From Kiloniella majae (GTDB lineage: Bacteria; Pseudomonadota; Alphaproteobacteria; Kiloniellales; Kiloniellaceae), in NCBI RefSeq assembly GCF_002118315.1, contig NZ_MTSZ01000005.1:1-64000 (forward strand): 64,000 bases of DNA, in the 5' to 3' direction. Made by a program: the position numbers and the translations under genes. Numbering within the stretch: the stretch's first letter is position 1; each line of letters opens with the position of its first letter. The notes under the pieces are model-generated. The model was given only the letters and a program-made list of their open reading frames with translations, did not search any database and had not been told where the DNA came from. Positions 37,104 to 44,940 of the stretch are shown here, in pieces.

Positions 37104-37412
37104 ATGGACTACTCGTTTAAGCCAGACGGAACCGTACTGAAATGTGTTATGACAGGTGAATTCACCTTCACGGATCATCCCACATTTCGCAACATGATCG
37201 ACGATGCAGTAAAAACAGGCACCCGCTCAATACAGCTAGATTTGCAAGATGTAGAATATATTGATTCAGCAGGTTTGGGTATGTTTCTGGTCGCTAATGA
37301 AAGGGCTGGCGAAGAGGGTTGGAAATTTTCAATAAGCAACCCAAGGGAAAAGGTTCAAAAAATGTTCACGCTGGCAAAGCTGGAAACCATTGTAACGATT
37401 ACAAATGCATAA
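37104..37412 (+). CDS. RsbV-like STAS anti-sigma-factor-antagonist protein
   Basis: A 102-residue STAS protein with a canonical phosphorylation loop, VEYIDSAGLGMFLVANE, in which the serine of DSAGL (about residue 58) is the predicted kinase target. The layout matches SpoIIAA/RsbV. It precedes the PP2C phosphatase gene by 62 bp, and an RsbW-like kinase gene stands just beyond on the other strand. The unphosphorylated form would bind the kinase and free its target. Confidence 0.88.
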   Translation: MDYSFKPDGTVLKCVMTGEFTFTDHPTFRNMIDDAVKTGTRSIQLDLQDVEYIDSAGLGMFLVANERAGEEGWKFSISNPREKVQKMFTLAKLETIVTITNA

Positions 37413-37474
37413 GAGACCGCACCGAAATAAGCCAGACAATAAACTCACCCTAAACAGATATTAGTCCAAGCTGA

Positions 37475-38665
37475 ATGCCCAATAGCTCAAACGACATTGC
37501 TTTTGACGTCATCGCAAATCGACAAATTCTGGTTGTCGATGATGTCAAACTATTGCGTGATCTTATTACTAGTATTTTACGTCAGGCCGGGTTCACCAAT
37601 ATTGAACACGCAGAAAATGGTCAGGAAGCCATGCTCAAGGTTACGGCCAACCCTCCGGATATTATTATTCTCGATCTCATGATGCCAATTATGGATGGTA
37701 TGGAGGTATGCCGTCTGGTTCGAGAAATTGAGGACACCGCAGCCATTCCCATTATCGTTCAAACAGCCATGCACGATAATGAAGAACGTTTGAAAGCCTT
37801 TGCTGCAGGGGCTAGTGATTTGGTCACAAAACCTGTCAACGCACTCGAACTTGTGATCAGGACAAAGCTGCACCTCAAGAATCTTATTTTAACCGAAAAT
37901 CGAGAAAAATACCGAGCCCGAGTGGCCGACGAACTGGCGACAGCAAAAGACGTACAACAAAACATTTTACCATCCCCACAAAATCTACGGGAAATACGTG
38001 CACAAACGGGCCTCAATATTTCCTCTGTTTGCCAGCCTTCATCAGAACTTGGGGGTGATTTTTGGGGGGCTAACGTTCTAGAAAATAGTTCCATCGGCTT
38101 CTATGTCACTGACTTCTCAGGACACGGTGTTGTCTCAGCCCTGAATACCATTCGATTACACACACTTCTTTTCAATGTGGGTGAAGCATGGCAAAAGCCC
38201 GATCAGCTACTCTCCGATATTAATCAAAACCTTTGTGACATGCTGCCCACCGGACAGTACGCAACCATGATTATCGGATTGATCTCACCAGAAGATAACA
38301 CGTTAAGCTACGCAGGTGCTGCTGCGCCTCCCCCAATTTATGGTATTTGGGAAAAACCCGAAGAATTTACCTACCTTGATACAACAGGATTACCCCTTGG
38401 CGTGAGCAAAGTCGCAACTTACGACTTGCAAACGGTTCCCTTTACAGAAAACCATTTTCTCTTTTCCTTTAGTGACGCTTTGATCGAAACCAAGTTGAAT
38501 GATGGTACGTTTTTGGAAGGAGAAGAATTAATAAATCTTGTGAAAAATCTTACCAGAAGCAAAGCAAACTCTCAGCTATTGGATCAACTGATTGCTTCTT
38601 TTTTTGAAAATGGTGGCAATGACTTAAGAGATGATTTGACGGCTATTTGCTTTGACTATTTATAA
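37475..38665 (+). CDS. Receiver-PP2C (SpoIIE/RsbU-type) serine phosphatase
   Basis: A 396-residue response regulator. The N-terminal receiver (about 15-135) has Asp22/Asp23, phospho-acceptor Asp67 in ILDLMMPIMDG, and Lys in LVTKPVNALEL. A helical linker (about 140-175; EKYRARVADELATAKDVQQNILP split into DELATAKDVQQNILP) leads into the PP2C/SpoIIE domain with metal-binding motifs SSELGGDFWG, VTDFSGHGVVSAL and RDDLTAICF. It should dephosphorylate an RsbV-type STAS protein when its receiver is phosphorylated, plausibly by CheA. Last gene of the plus-strand chemotaxis operon. Confidence 0.92.
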   Translation: MPNSSNDIAFDVIANRQILVVDDVKLLRDLITSILRQAGFTNIEHAENGQEAMLKVTANPPDIIILDLMMPIMDGMEVCRLVREIEDTAAIPIIVQTAMHDNEERLKAFAAGASDLVTKPVNALELVIRTKLHLKNLILTENREKYRARVADELATAKDVQQNILPSPQNLREIRAQTGLNISSVCQPSSELGGDFWGANVLENSSIGFYVTDFSGHGVVSALNTIRLHTLLFNVGEAWQKPDQLLSDINQNLCDMLPTGQYATMIIGLISPEDNTLSYAGAAAPPPIYGIWEKPEEFTYLDTTGLPLGVSKVATYDLQTVPFTENHFLFSFSDALIETKLNDGTFLEGEELINLVKNLTRSKANSQLLDQLIASFFENGGNDLRDDLTAICFDYL

Positions 38666-38712
38666 CGTTACTGACTTAAGATATTTGGTTTTCAATAGAG
38701 GATTTTCCCAAG

Positions 38713-39612
38713 TTAGAGAGCAATCCTAGCCGTAACCCTGTTACCTTTGTCATTATAATTGAGTTCCGTAAAAGCCATCATTTTTGCAAGCGCAATCCCT
38801 CTGCCATGATTTGAACGGATCCTTTCGTCATCGATCGTCAGGTATTTTTTCCAGTTAAATCCTTTGCCCTCATCTTCAATGACAAAGACGATTTCATTCT
38901 CGTTTCGTGTATAACTGACCTTTACGACCCTTTTGTTATAAGGTTCCATCTTGAGACGATTTTGAATTTCATCATAAAGACGGCTGGTTTCAAGTAATTC
39001 TGTTTTTAAATTATAGCCAATCTCAAGATTTCCATGCTCAACGGCATTGTGCAATAACTCGTTCAAGCCAATCACAATGCCATCAGCCCCCGGACAAGCT
39101 AAACTCAACATCGTTGTTAAATTGCGAGCCTGATCCACCGTTTTGAATTCAAATGTTCCCGATGTAATCAAACCAATTGCCGAACTGCGGGTTTCTATTT
39201 CAGTCAACAAGCTTCGCACGTGATTAAATTGATTAATTGCCGCACAGGTTACAGAATATAAAATATCTGTATCACAGGGCTTTTTAATTGTGTGAAACCA
39301 GTTGTGAACAACTAATTCCAAAGGTGATTTACGGCTATCAATCTCGGTCATCACAACCGCAGGAATTTGTTGTGGTAACTTTTTAGACGCTCCCATCACA
39401 AGTGATGATTCGGACAAGAGGTGACGATCATAATCATCCGATATCAGAATTAAACCGACAGGATCTTTTTTCAAACTGTTGTCCAAAAGAATAGTGTCGG
39501 GCTCTAAAGAACAGACGACATCATAATTTTTTTCGATCAAAAAATTTAAAATCTCATTCCGGGCAAGCTCATCCGGCTCTATCAAGAGTATGCGCGGCTC
39601 TTTAGAATTCAT
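38713..39612 (-). CDS. Receiver-like protein with RsbW-type serine kinase domain
   Basis: A 299-residue protein. Residues 1-130 look like a receiver fold (RILLIEPDELARNEILNFLIEKN in two pieces; a strand GLILISDDYD at the phosphorylation site) but lack the usual clear Asp-Asp pocket. The C-terminal half is an RsbW/SpoIIAB-type GHKL ATPase: N-box GLNELLHNAVEHGNLEIGYN, G1 VIEDEGKGFNW, G2 NHGRGIALAKMMA. RsbW proteins phosphorylate RsbV-type STAS proteins and sequester a sigma factor or other partner. The gene is convergent with the PP2C phosphatase gene (47 bp between stops), so phosphatase, STAS substrate and kinase are all present. No sigma factor is nearby. Confidence 0.82.
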   Translation of the reverse strand: MNSKEPRILLIEPDELARNEILNFLIEKNYDVVCSLEPDTILLDNSLKKDPVGLILISDDYDRHLLSESSLVMGASKKLPQQIPAVVMTEIDSRKSPLELVVHNWFHTIKKPCDTDILYSVTCAAINQFNHVRSLLTEIETRSSAIGLITSGTFEFKTVDQARNLTTMLSLACPGADGIVIGLNELLHNAVEHGNLEIGYNLKTELLETSRLYDEIQNRLKMEPYNKRVVKVSYTRNENEIVFVIEDEGKGFNWKKYLTIDDERIRSNHGRGIALAKMMAFTELNYNDKGNRVTARIAL

Positions 39613-39822
39613 TAATTCCCCCTGATCCCTGTATGATCATCGGCAATATAGAAAATACTGTCCTTTAGTTTACTCACGAGAATATAAACAAAGGATAAAG
39701 AGCCAACTACCTATAGGTGTTTTTCACATCAAAAACAAAACTAAATCTGTGAAATCAATTTACCAATACTCCTCGGAATATATTTAGAGATATCAAAGAA
39801 ATAAAAGGAAAACAAACAGGTC

Positions 39823-39863
39823 TCTCAAATGACTTCCTCAGGTAAAAGGTATGTCATTTGAGA
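39823..39863 (-). terminator. Terminator downstream of betC
   Basis: TCTCAAATGAC at 39823-39833 and GTCATTTGAGA at 39853-39863 form an 11-bp stem with a 19-nt loop. Read on the minus strand it follows the betC stop and precedes a T-rich stretch (CCTGTTTGTTTTCCTTTT). Long loop, but position and T-run fit. Confidence 0.55.
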
Positions 39864-39881
39864 AACGAGTCCGAACTCTAA

Positions 39882-41405
39882 TTATTCGCCACGTGGAAAG
39901 CGGGCCCCCTCTTCAAGAATGTTCAAATCCATATGGTTCCGCATGTAGCGCTCTGATGCTTTTTGCAAGGGCTGGAAGTCCCATGGGAAATACCCGCCAT
40001 TTCGCAAAGCTTTGTAGACAACCCAGCGACGTGCCTGGCTTTCACGTACCTGCGCATCAAACAAAGCCATGTCCCATCTTTTCCTGACTTTCGCCATAAA
40101 CGCTTGGACCAAATCAACATAACCATCATCTTCAGCCAAGTTATTTAATTCATGAGGGTCAGCGGCAAGATCAAAGAGTTGCGGCGGATCCAGTTCACAA
40201 TGTGTGAATTTATATTGTCCTTCGCGAATAGAAACCAGCGGTGCATAAGAACCTTCTGCTGCATATTCCATATAAACCGGACTTGTGCGCTCCCCCCCCT
40301 TCATCAGCGGGATTAGGCTCTCACCGTCTGTCCAGGGTTCAACCTGGCTCAAATCAACACCGGCAAGATCAGCAAGAGTCGGAACCACATCAAGGTTTGA
40401 AACAGGCGTATTGACCAGACCCGTTTCGCCCTTTGGAACTGAAATCATCAAGGGAACACGCGCCGACCCTTCAAAGAAGTTCATCTTAAACCAGAGCCCG
40501 CGCTCACCCAGCATATCACCATGATCAGAACAGAAAACAATAATGGTGTCATCGCGCATCCGACAACGATCAAGAATACTAACGAATTCACCAACCTTCT
40601 GATCAAGGTAGGAAATGTTTGCGAAGTATGCCTGGCGTGATCGTCTCACATTCTCTGGCGTGATATCGAAATTTTCATAGTCATTTGCAAGGTATATACG
40701 TTGAGAATGCGGATCCTGATCATCATACTGTATTTGCTTAACCGTCGGTTCCAGATGCTCACAATCGTTATAAAGATCCCAAAACTCGCGACGGGCAACG
40801 TAGGGATCATGTGGATGCGTAAAACTAACCGTTAGGCACCAAGGGCGCTTTTCTTCACCTTGTTCACGGGCAAGTTGATAAAGCTTTTGCTGGGCATGAA
40901 AAGCAACTTCATCATCATATTCCATCTGGTTACTGATTTCAGCAACTCCGGCCTCGGTGACCGAGCCAAGATTATGATACCACCAGTCAATGCGCTCGCC
41001 GGGTTTTCTGTAGTCAGGCGTCCATCCAAAATCAGCCGGATAGATATCGGTCGTCAGACGATCTTCAAAACCATGAAGCTGATCTGGTCCAACGAAATGC
41101 ATCTTCCCACTCAGGCAGGTATAGTACCCTGCCCGCCGCAGATGATGCGCATAGGTCGGAATGTCTGATGCATACTCGGCGGCATTATCATAGACTCTCG
41201 TCCTCGAAGGTAATTGCCCTGCCATAAATGATGCACGCCCCGGCGCGCAAAGAGGGCTTGCGGTATAGTTATTTTGAAAGCGCACAGATTTTTCTGCCAA
41301 GGCCTTAAGATGCGGCGCATGTAGAAAATCGGCTGGTCCATCCGGGAATAATGTTCCATTTAACTGATCAACCATGATGATCAAAATGTTTGGTTGTGCA
41401 CTCAT
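39882..41405 (-). CDS. betC: Choline-sulfatase
   Basis: A 507-residue sulfatase that hydrolyses choline-O-sulfate to choline and sulfate. Cys53 in PLCAPGRAS is the CxPxR residue converted to formylglycine; Asp13 in IMVDQLNG and FCSDHGDMLGE give metal ligands. The C-terminal KALRNGGYFPWDFQPLQKASERYMRNH (in two overlapping pieces) is typical of BetC. The divergent LysR gene is the usual regulator of choline-sulfate use. Choline would then feed glycine betaine synthesis, though betA/betB are not in the window. Length equals known BetC. Confidence 0.95.
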   Translation of the reverse strand: MSAQPNILIIMVDQLNGTLFPDGPADFLHAPHLKALAEKSVRFQNNYTASPLCAPGRASFMAGQLPSRTRVYDNAAEYASDIPTYAHHLRRAGYYTCLSGKMHFVGPDQLHGFEDRLTTDIYPADFGWTPDYRKPGERIDWWYHNLGSVTEAGVAEISNQMEYDDEVAFHAQQKLYQLAREQGEEKRPWCLTVSFTHPHDPYVARREFWDLYNDCEHLEPTVKQIQYDDQDPHSQRIYLANDYENFDITPENVRRSRQAYFANISYLDQKVGEFVSILDRCRMRDDTIIVFCSDHGDMLGERGLWFKMNFFEGSARVPLMISVPKGETGLVNTPVSNLDVVPTLADLAGVDLSQVEPWTDGESLIPLMKGGERTSPVYMEYAAEGSYAPLVSIREGQYKFTHCELDPPQLFDLAADPHELNNLAEDDGYVDLVQAFMAKVRKRWDMALFDAQVRESQARRWVVYKALRNGGYFPWDFQPLQKASERYMRNHMDLNILEEGARFPRGE

Positions 41406-41432
41406 TACCGAGATCCTCTATCAAAAAAATGA

Positions 41433-41460
41433 TCAATCGCGATATCGATAATTCGATTGA
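41433..41460. promoter_or_regulatory. Candidate operator between betC and its LysR regulator
   Basis: TCAATCG (41433-41439) and CGATTGA (41454-41460) are perfect inverted 7-bp arms separated by 14 bp, with a further palindrome CGATATCG (41440-41447) at the left. The site lies 28-55 bp upstream of the betC start in the 128-bp divergent region, a plausible position for LysR-type control. Confidence 0.5.
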
Positions 41461-41533
41461 CCACAAGACATAACAAAAATTACGATCAAAATTATATGTT
41501 AAATGAATTCTAGCTTGTAGATTGAGATTCCAT

Positions 41534-42445
41534 ATGGCTGCCATAAATAATTTAGATAACAAAGTTCACACGCACATTGCTGAACTCCACGCTTTTGATG
41601 CCGCAAGCAGGCTGGGCAGCCTAACAAAAGCAGCTGAGCACCTAAACATAACACAGCCTGCCCTTAGTCAAAAAATCAAACGCCTGGAAACCTTTGTGGG
41701 GGAACCCCTCTTTTTAAGGCAAAACCGTGGTGTGAAACTAACGCCGACAGGCAAAGCACTCTTCGAAGCAACACATACAAACTTCCAATCTTTCCGCGAT
41801 ATTTTCGATAATATCCAAAGCAGAAAATCAACAAAACAGGTTCGCATCAGTACCGATTTTGCCTTTGCCGGGCACTGGTTAGTCCCCCGTTTAGCAGGTC
41901 TGAGAAGCGATTTACACGGCCTCGACATTCAGGTTTTCACATCCCAAACACCCGACAATCCATTAGATTTTCAAAGCGACCTGATTATCTCACTTAAACA
42001 ATCACCCACTCCAGACACACGACATCATGTTCTTTTTGAAGAAGAAGTTTTTGCAATCTGCAGCCCTAAATTTCTGGCCGATCACGGCCCGTTCCAAAGT
42101 GCCACAGACATCGGGAATAATCCTTTACTTGATTTAACAGCTTCTCCGGATGCCGGATGGCACAACTGGGATAGCTGGCTAAAACAACAAGGAGTAACAA
42201 AATCACAACAATCAACAGCGATCGGTCTAAGTAACTACAGCCTGGTCTTACAGGCTGCCATCAAAAATCAGGGCCTTGCTCTTGGCTGGAAAGGCCTTAT
42301 TGAAGAGCAGTTAGAACAGAAAGAGCTTGTAATAGCCTGGCCGCAATCAGTACGAAGTGACAGATCTTATTGCCTCCAGCTTAGAGAAGATGCGTCCCCA
42401 CACGTCAAAAAGGTTTACAGCTGGATAAAAGAAAACTCTGCCTGA
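41534..42445 (+). CDS. LysR-family regulator of choline-sulfate utilisation
   Basis: A 303-residue LysR protein. The HTH is in residues about 12-60 (LHAFDAASRLGSLTKAAEHL, then NITQPALSQKIKRLE), followed by an effector domain (about 90-295). The ATG at 41534 is chosen; a TTG four codons earlier is a possible alternative and no strong ribosome site decides. Divergent from betC with a palindromic operator candidate in between. Its regulatory target is inferred from that position and the known habit of choline-sulfate gene clusters. Confidence 0.85.
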   Translation: MAAINNLDNKVHTHIAELHAFDAASRLGSLTKAAEHLNITQPALSQKIKRLETFVGEPLFLRQNRGVKLTPTGKALFEATHTNFQSFRDIFDNIQSRKSTKQVRISTDFAFAGHWLVPRLAGLRSDLHGLDIQVFTSQTPDNPLDFQSDLIISLKQSPTPDTRHHVLFEEEVFAICSPKFLADHGPFQSATDIGNNPLLDLTASPDAGWHNWDSWLKQQGVTKSQQSTAIGLSNYSLVLQAAIKNQGLALGWKGLIEEQLEQKELVIAWPQSVRSDRSYCLQLREDASPHVKKVYSWIKENSA

Positions 42446-42537
42446 TACGAGTAAATTGCCAAGAACACCTATACTTGCCCCACCTTATAAGAACTCTTAT
42501 ATGAAGGGGTATAGATTTATACCTTTTTGAGAGTTCC

Positions 42538-43758
42538 ATGCCATTTGCACGCCCCACAACCCCTCTTAGTTCAGGGGAATTCATAGCACTCATGGCTTTT
42601 TTAATGTCATTAGTTGCACTATCCATTGATGCAGTTATGCCAGCTTTGCCATTGTTAGGACAGGAGCTCGCCGTCACAAACCCCAACGACGTGCAATTGG
42701 TAATCGGCATCATATTTTTTGGACTGGCGACAGGGCAGATTTTCTTTGGCCCCTGGTCAGATAGCATTGGCCGAAAGCCAGTTATCTATTGCGGCTTAAC
42801 AATCTTCATCATTGGCTCAATCATTTCTGCAACAGCCAGTGACTTTAACATTATGCTACTTGGGCGTTTACTTCAGGGTGTCGGGGCTTCCGGCCCGCGA
42901 ACTATTTCAGTTGCCCTTGTTAGGGATCAATTCGAAGGCCGTGCCATGGCACGGATCATGTCATTTATTATGGCTGTCTTTATTATTGTGCCAACGATTG
43001 CACCCGCACTGGGGCTCTCAATCATGATGTTCTTTGATTGGCAGGCGATCTTTTACAGCTTCTTCCTACTTGCCAGCATTGTTCTCTTCTGGTTTGCCTG
43101 CAGACAGCCGGAAACCCTTGCAAAAGAAAACCGTGTTTCCCTGACATTTGAACATTTCTGGAATGGATTAAAAACAATCCTCACGAATAAACAGGCTTTG
43201 GCCTATACCCTCGCTGCCGGAATTATTTTTGGAGCCTTTATAGGCTACCTAACCAGTGCCCAACAGATCTTTCAGGATATATACGGCATCACAGATCTTT
43301 TCCCGCTCTATTTTGCGATCCTGTCTCTGTCTATCGGTGCGGCTTCACTGACCAACGCAAACCTTGTAATGAAATTTGGCATGAGGAAATTGTCAAAAAT
43401 TGCCCTGATCATCATGACAGTTCTAGCGATCCTGTTTTTGATCCCGGCAACTATGGCTTCAGGTCAACCACAGCTTTGGTCATTTATGATCTATATGATG
43501 CTCAGTTTCTTTTGTATTGGTATCCTGTTCGGCAACTTCAATACGCTCGCCATGGAACCACTTGGCAAGCTTGCGGGCCTTGGTTCAGCCGTTGTCGGGT
43601 CCCTCACAACGTATATCTGCATGGCGATCGGCATTGCCATTGGACAAAACTACGACACCACGGTTTTACCCCTGGTTTATTCCTTTGCTATCCTCGGCCT
43701 GATCTCGTTGGGCATCATGCTCTGGGTCGAAAAACAGCCCGAAACACAACTTACATAA
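42538..43758 (+). CDS. Bcr/CflA-family MFS drug efflux transporter
   Basis: A 406-residue, 12-helix major facilitator. The first helix region LSIDAVMPALPLLGQEL and the loop-2/3 motif GPWSDSIGRKPVIYCGL, followed by LLGRLLQGVGASGPRTISVALVRD, are typical of the Bcr/CflA subfamily (bicyclomycin, chloramphenicol and similar exporters). It is 92 bp behind the LysR gene, on the same strand, and ends before a strong terminator. Whether it exports a drug or a metabolite such as a choline derivative is not shown. Confidence 0.88.
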   Translation: MPFARPTTPLSSGEFIALMAFLMSLVALSIDAVMPALPLLGQELAVTNPNDVQLVIGIIFFGLATGQIFFGPWSDSIGRKPVIYCGLTIFIIGSIISATASDFNIMLLGRLLQGVGASGPRTISVALVRDQFEGRAMARIMSFIMAVFIIVPTIAPALGLSIMMFFDWQAIFYSFFLLASIVLFWFACRQPETLAKENRVSLTFEHFWNGLKTILTNKQALAYTLAAGIIFGAFIGYLTSAQQIFQDIYGITDLFPLYFAILSLSIGAASLTNANLVMKFGMRKLSKIALIIMTVLAILFLIPATMASGQPQLWSFMIYMMLSFFCIGILFGNFNTLAMEPLGKLAGLGSAVVGSLTTYICMAIGIAIGQNYDTTVLPLVYSFAILGLISLGIMLWVEKQPETQLT

Positions 43759-43775
43759 CAATCGATTTAAAAGAT

Positions 43776-43808
43776 AAAGCAGCGCACAAAGATTTTGTGC
43801 GCTGCTTT
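43776..43808. terminator. Strong bidirectional terminator
   Basis: A perfect 15-bp stem: AAAGCAGCGCACAAA at 43776-43790 and its complement at 43794-43808, with a 3-nt loop. The stem ends in T-runs on both strands. It separates the MFS gene from the convergent DoxX gene. Confidence 0.88.
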
Positions 43809-43830
43809 ATGAGGTCTTAGTCAGGCTTGC

Positions 43831-44232
43831 TTAATCTGGCTTAATAGCGAAGCGTCCACTGCCTGTGAAAAGAAGTGCCAAGGCTGTAATCAAGAAGAAG
43901 CCTTGAAGTTCCAATTGCCAGCCCCCTTGATTATTCAAAAGTAACAATTGGTGGCTATGAACCAACACCAGCGCGAAAATCATATTCACCGCAACCAGCA
44001 AAGACCCAAGCCTTGAATAAAAACCCGCGATAATCAGAAGCGGTGCGATCACTTCACCAGCGAACACCCCATAAGCCATAAATTCAGGCAGCCCCATAGA
44101 GGTTAACTTACCGCCAATAAACTGAATTGAACCCGGATTACCCAACTTGTGGATACCGTGCAAGATCATCATACCGCCAAGACCAAGGCGCAGAAGAAAT
44201 AACCCTAATGACGAATTATGAAAAATGCCCAT
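43831..44232 (-). CDS. DoxX-family membrane protein
   Basis: A 133-residue protein with four membrane helices and the DoxX pattern: LLRLGLGGMMILHGIHKLGNPG, LPEFMAYGVFAGEVIAPLLIIAGFYSRLG in two parts, and a final ELQGFFLITALALLFTGSGRFAI stretch. Family roles vary (quinone/thiosulfate oxidoreductase subunits, stress membrane complexes); none is supported here. Single-gene unit between two terminators. Confidence 0.85.
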   Translation of the reverse strand: MGIFHNSSLGLFLLRLGLGGMMILHGIHKLGNPGSIQFIGGKLTSMGLPEFMAYGVFAGEVIAPLLIIAGFYSRLGSLLVAVNMIFALVLVHSHQLLLLNNQGGWQLELQGFFLITALALLFTGSGRFAIKPD

Positions 44233-44435
44233 CTATCTATCCCCCTAGCGTTTTCACGCTGTTAGAGCATTTTTTATCTAAAGAAAAAGTGCCCTATTTA
44301 TCAGTTGTTCCGTCTTGCCAGGCTCTTTGATTTGTTCCCATCAAAAAGAAAAGGCTTTCGGTTATGATGACACAACAAAAAAAGAAGGTCCATCTTTTCA
44401 ATGGCTTCTGGAAATTTCACAGCCAACGAATACAA

Positions 44436-44469
44436 AACAGGCCCAGCCATTTTCATGACTGGGCCTGTT
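44436..44469 (-). terminator. Terminator of the TAXI-TRAP/usp operon
   Basis: AACAGGCCCAG (44436-44446) and CTGGGCCTGTT (44459-44469) form an 11-bp stem with a 12-nt loop. Read on the minus strand, it follows the usp stop by 31 nt and is followed by TTTTGTATT. Confidence 0.8.
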
Positions 44470-44499
44470 CATCTACTACTTAGCGAGACTTAGCCATCG

Positions 44500-44928
44500 T
44501 TAATCACGGACCACCAAAACAGAGCATTTAGCATGACGAACAACCCGCGCAGCGTTTGGCCCCAACAGATAATCTTCCATCCGCGGACGATGTGCCCCCA
44601 TGATAATTACATCAGAACTTATCTCTTCGGAAATGCGCAGAATTTCTTCATAAGCATTTCCGTGTCCAATAATGTGCTGGACCTTGATATCATCAGGAAT
44701 ATTGTCATCGACAAACTTGTGCAACGCTTTGTTTGCTCCTTCCATCATCTGTTCTTCATGATCCTTGGGGAAAAAAGAGCTCACAATGCTGCTACCAAAA
44801 TTGGGAACAACCGTCATGATATGAAGTGTTGATCCAAAAGCTTTGGCATATTCAACACTGGTCGGAAGTGCCTTACCCCAGCTATCTTTTTGATCAAGAT
44901 CGACTGCCAATAGAATATGTTTAAACAT
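44500..44928 (-). CDS. Universal stress protein (UspA family) in a TRAP operon
   Basis: A 142-residue Usp-fold protein (opening HILLAVDLDQKDSWGKAL). The ATP-binding signature is altered: GAHRPRMEDYLLGPNA has the first and last glycines but lacks the second glycine and the Ser/Thr of the G-2x-G-9x-G-S/T pattern. It is 12 bp downstream of the fused TRAP permease. This arrangement recalls TeaD of the Halomonas ectoine transporter TeaABC, a small regulator of transport activity; here the transporter is of the TAXI type, so only the regulatory idea carries over. Confidence 0.88.
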   Translation of the reverse strand: MFKHILLAVDLDQKDSWGKALPTSVEYAKAFGSTLHIMTVVPNFGSSIVSSFFPKDHEEQMMEGANKALHKFVDDNIPDDIKVQHIIGHGNAYEEILRISEEISSDVIIMGAHRPRMEDYLLGPNAARVVRHAKCSVLVVRD

Positions 44929-44940
44929 TATTTTTCTCCA

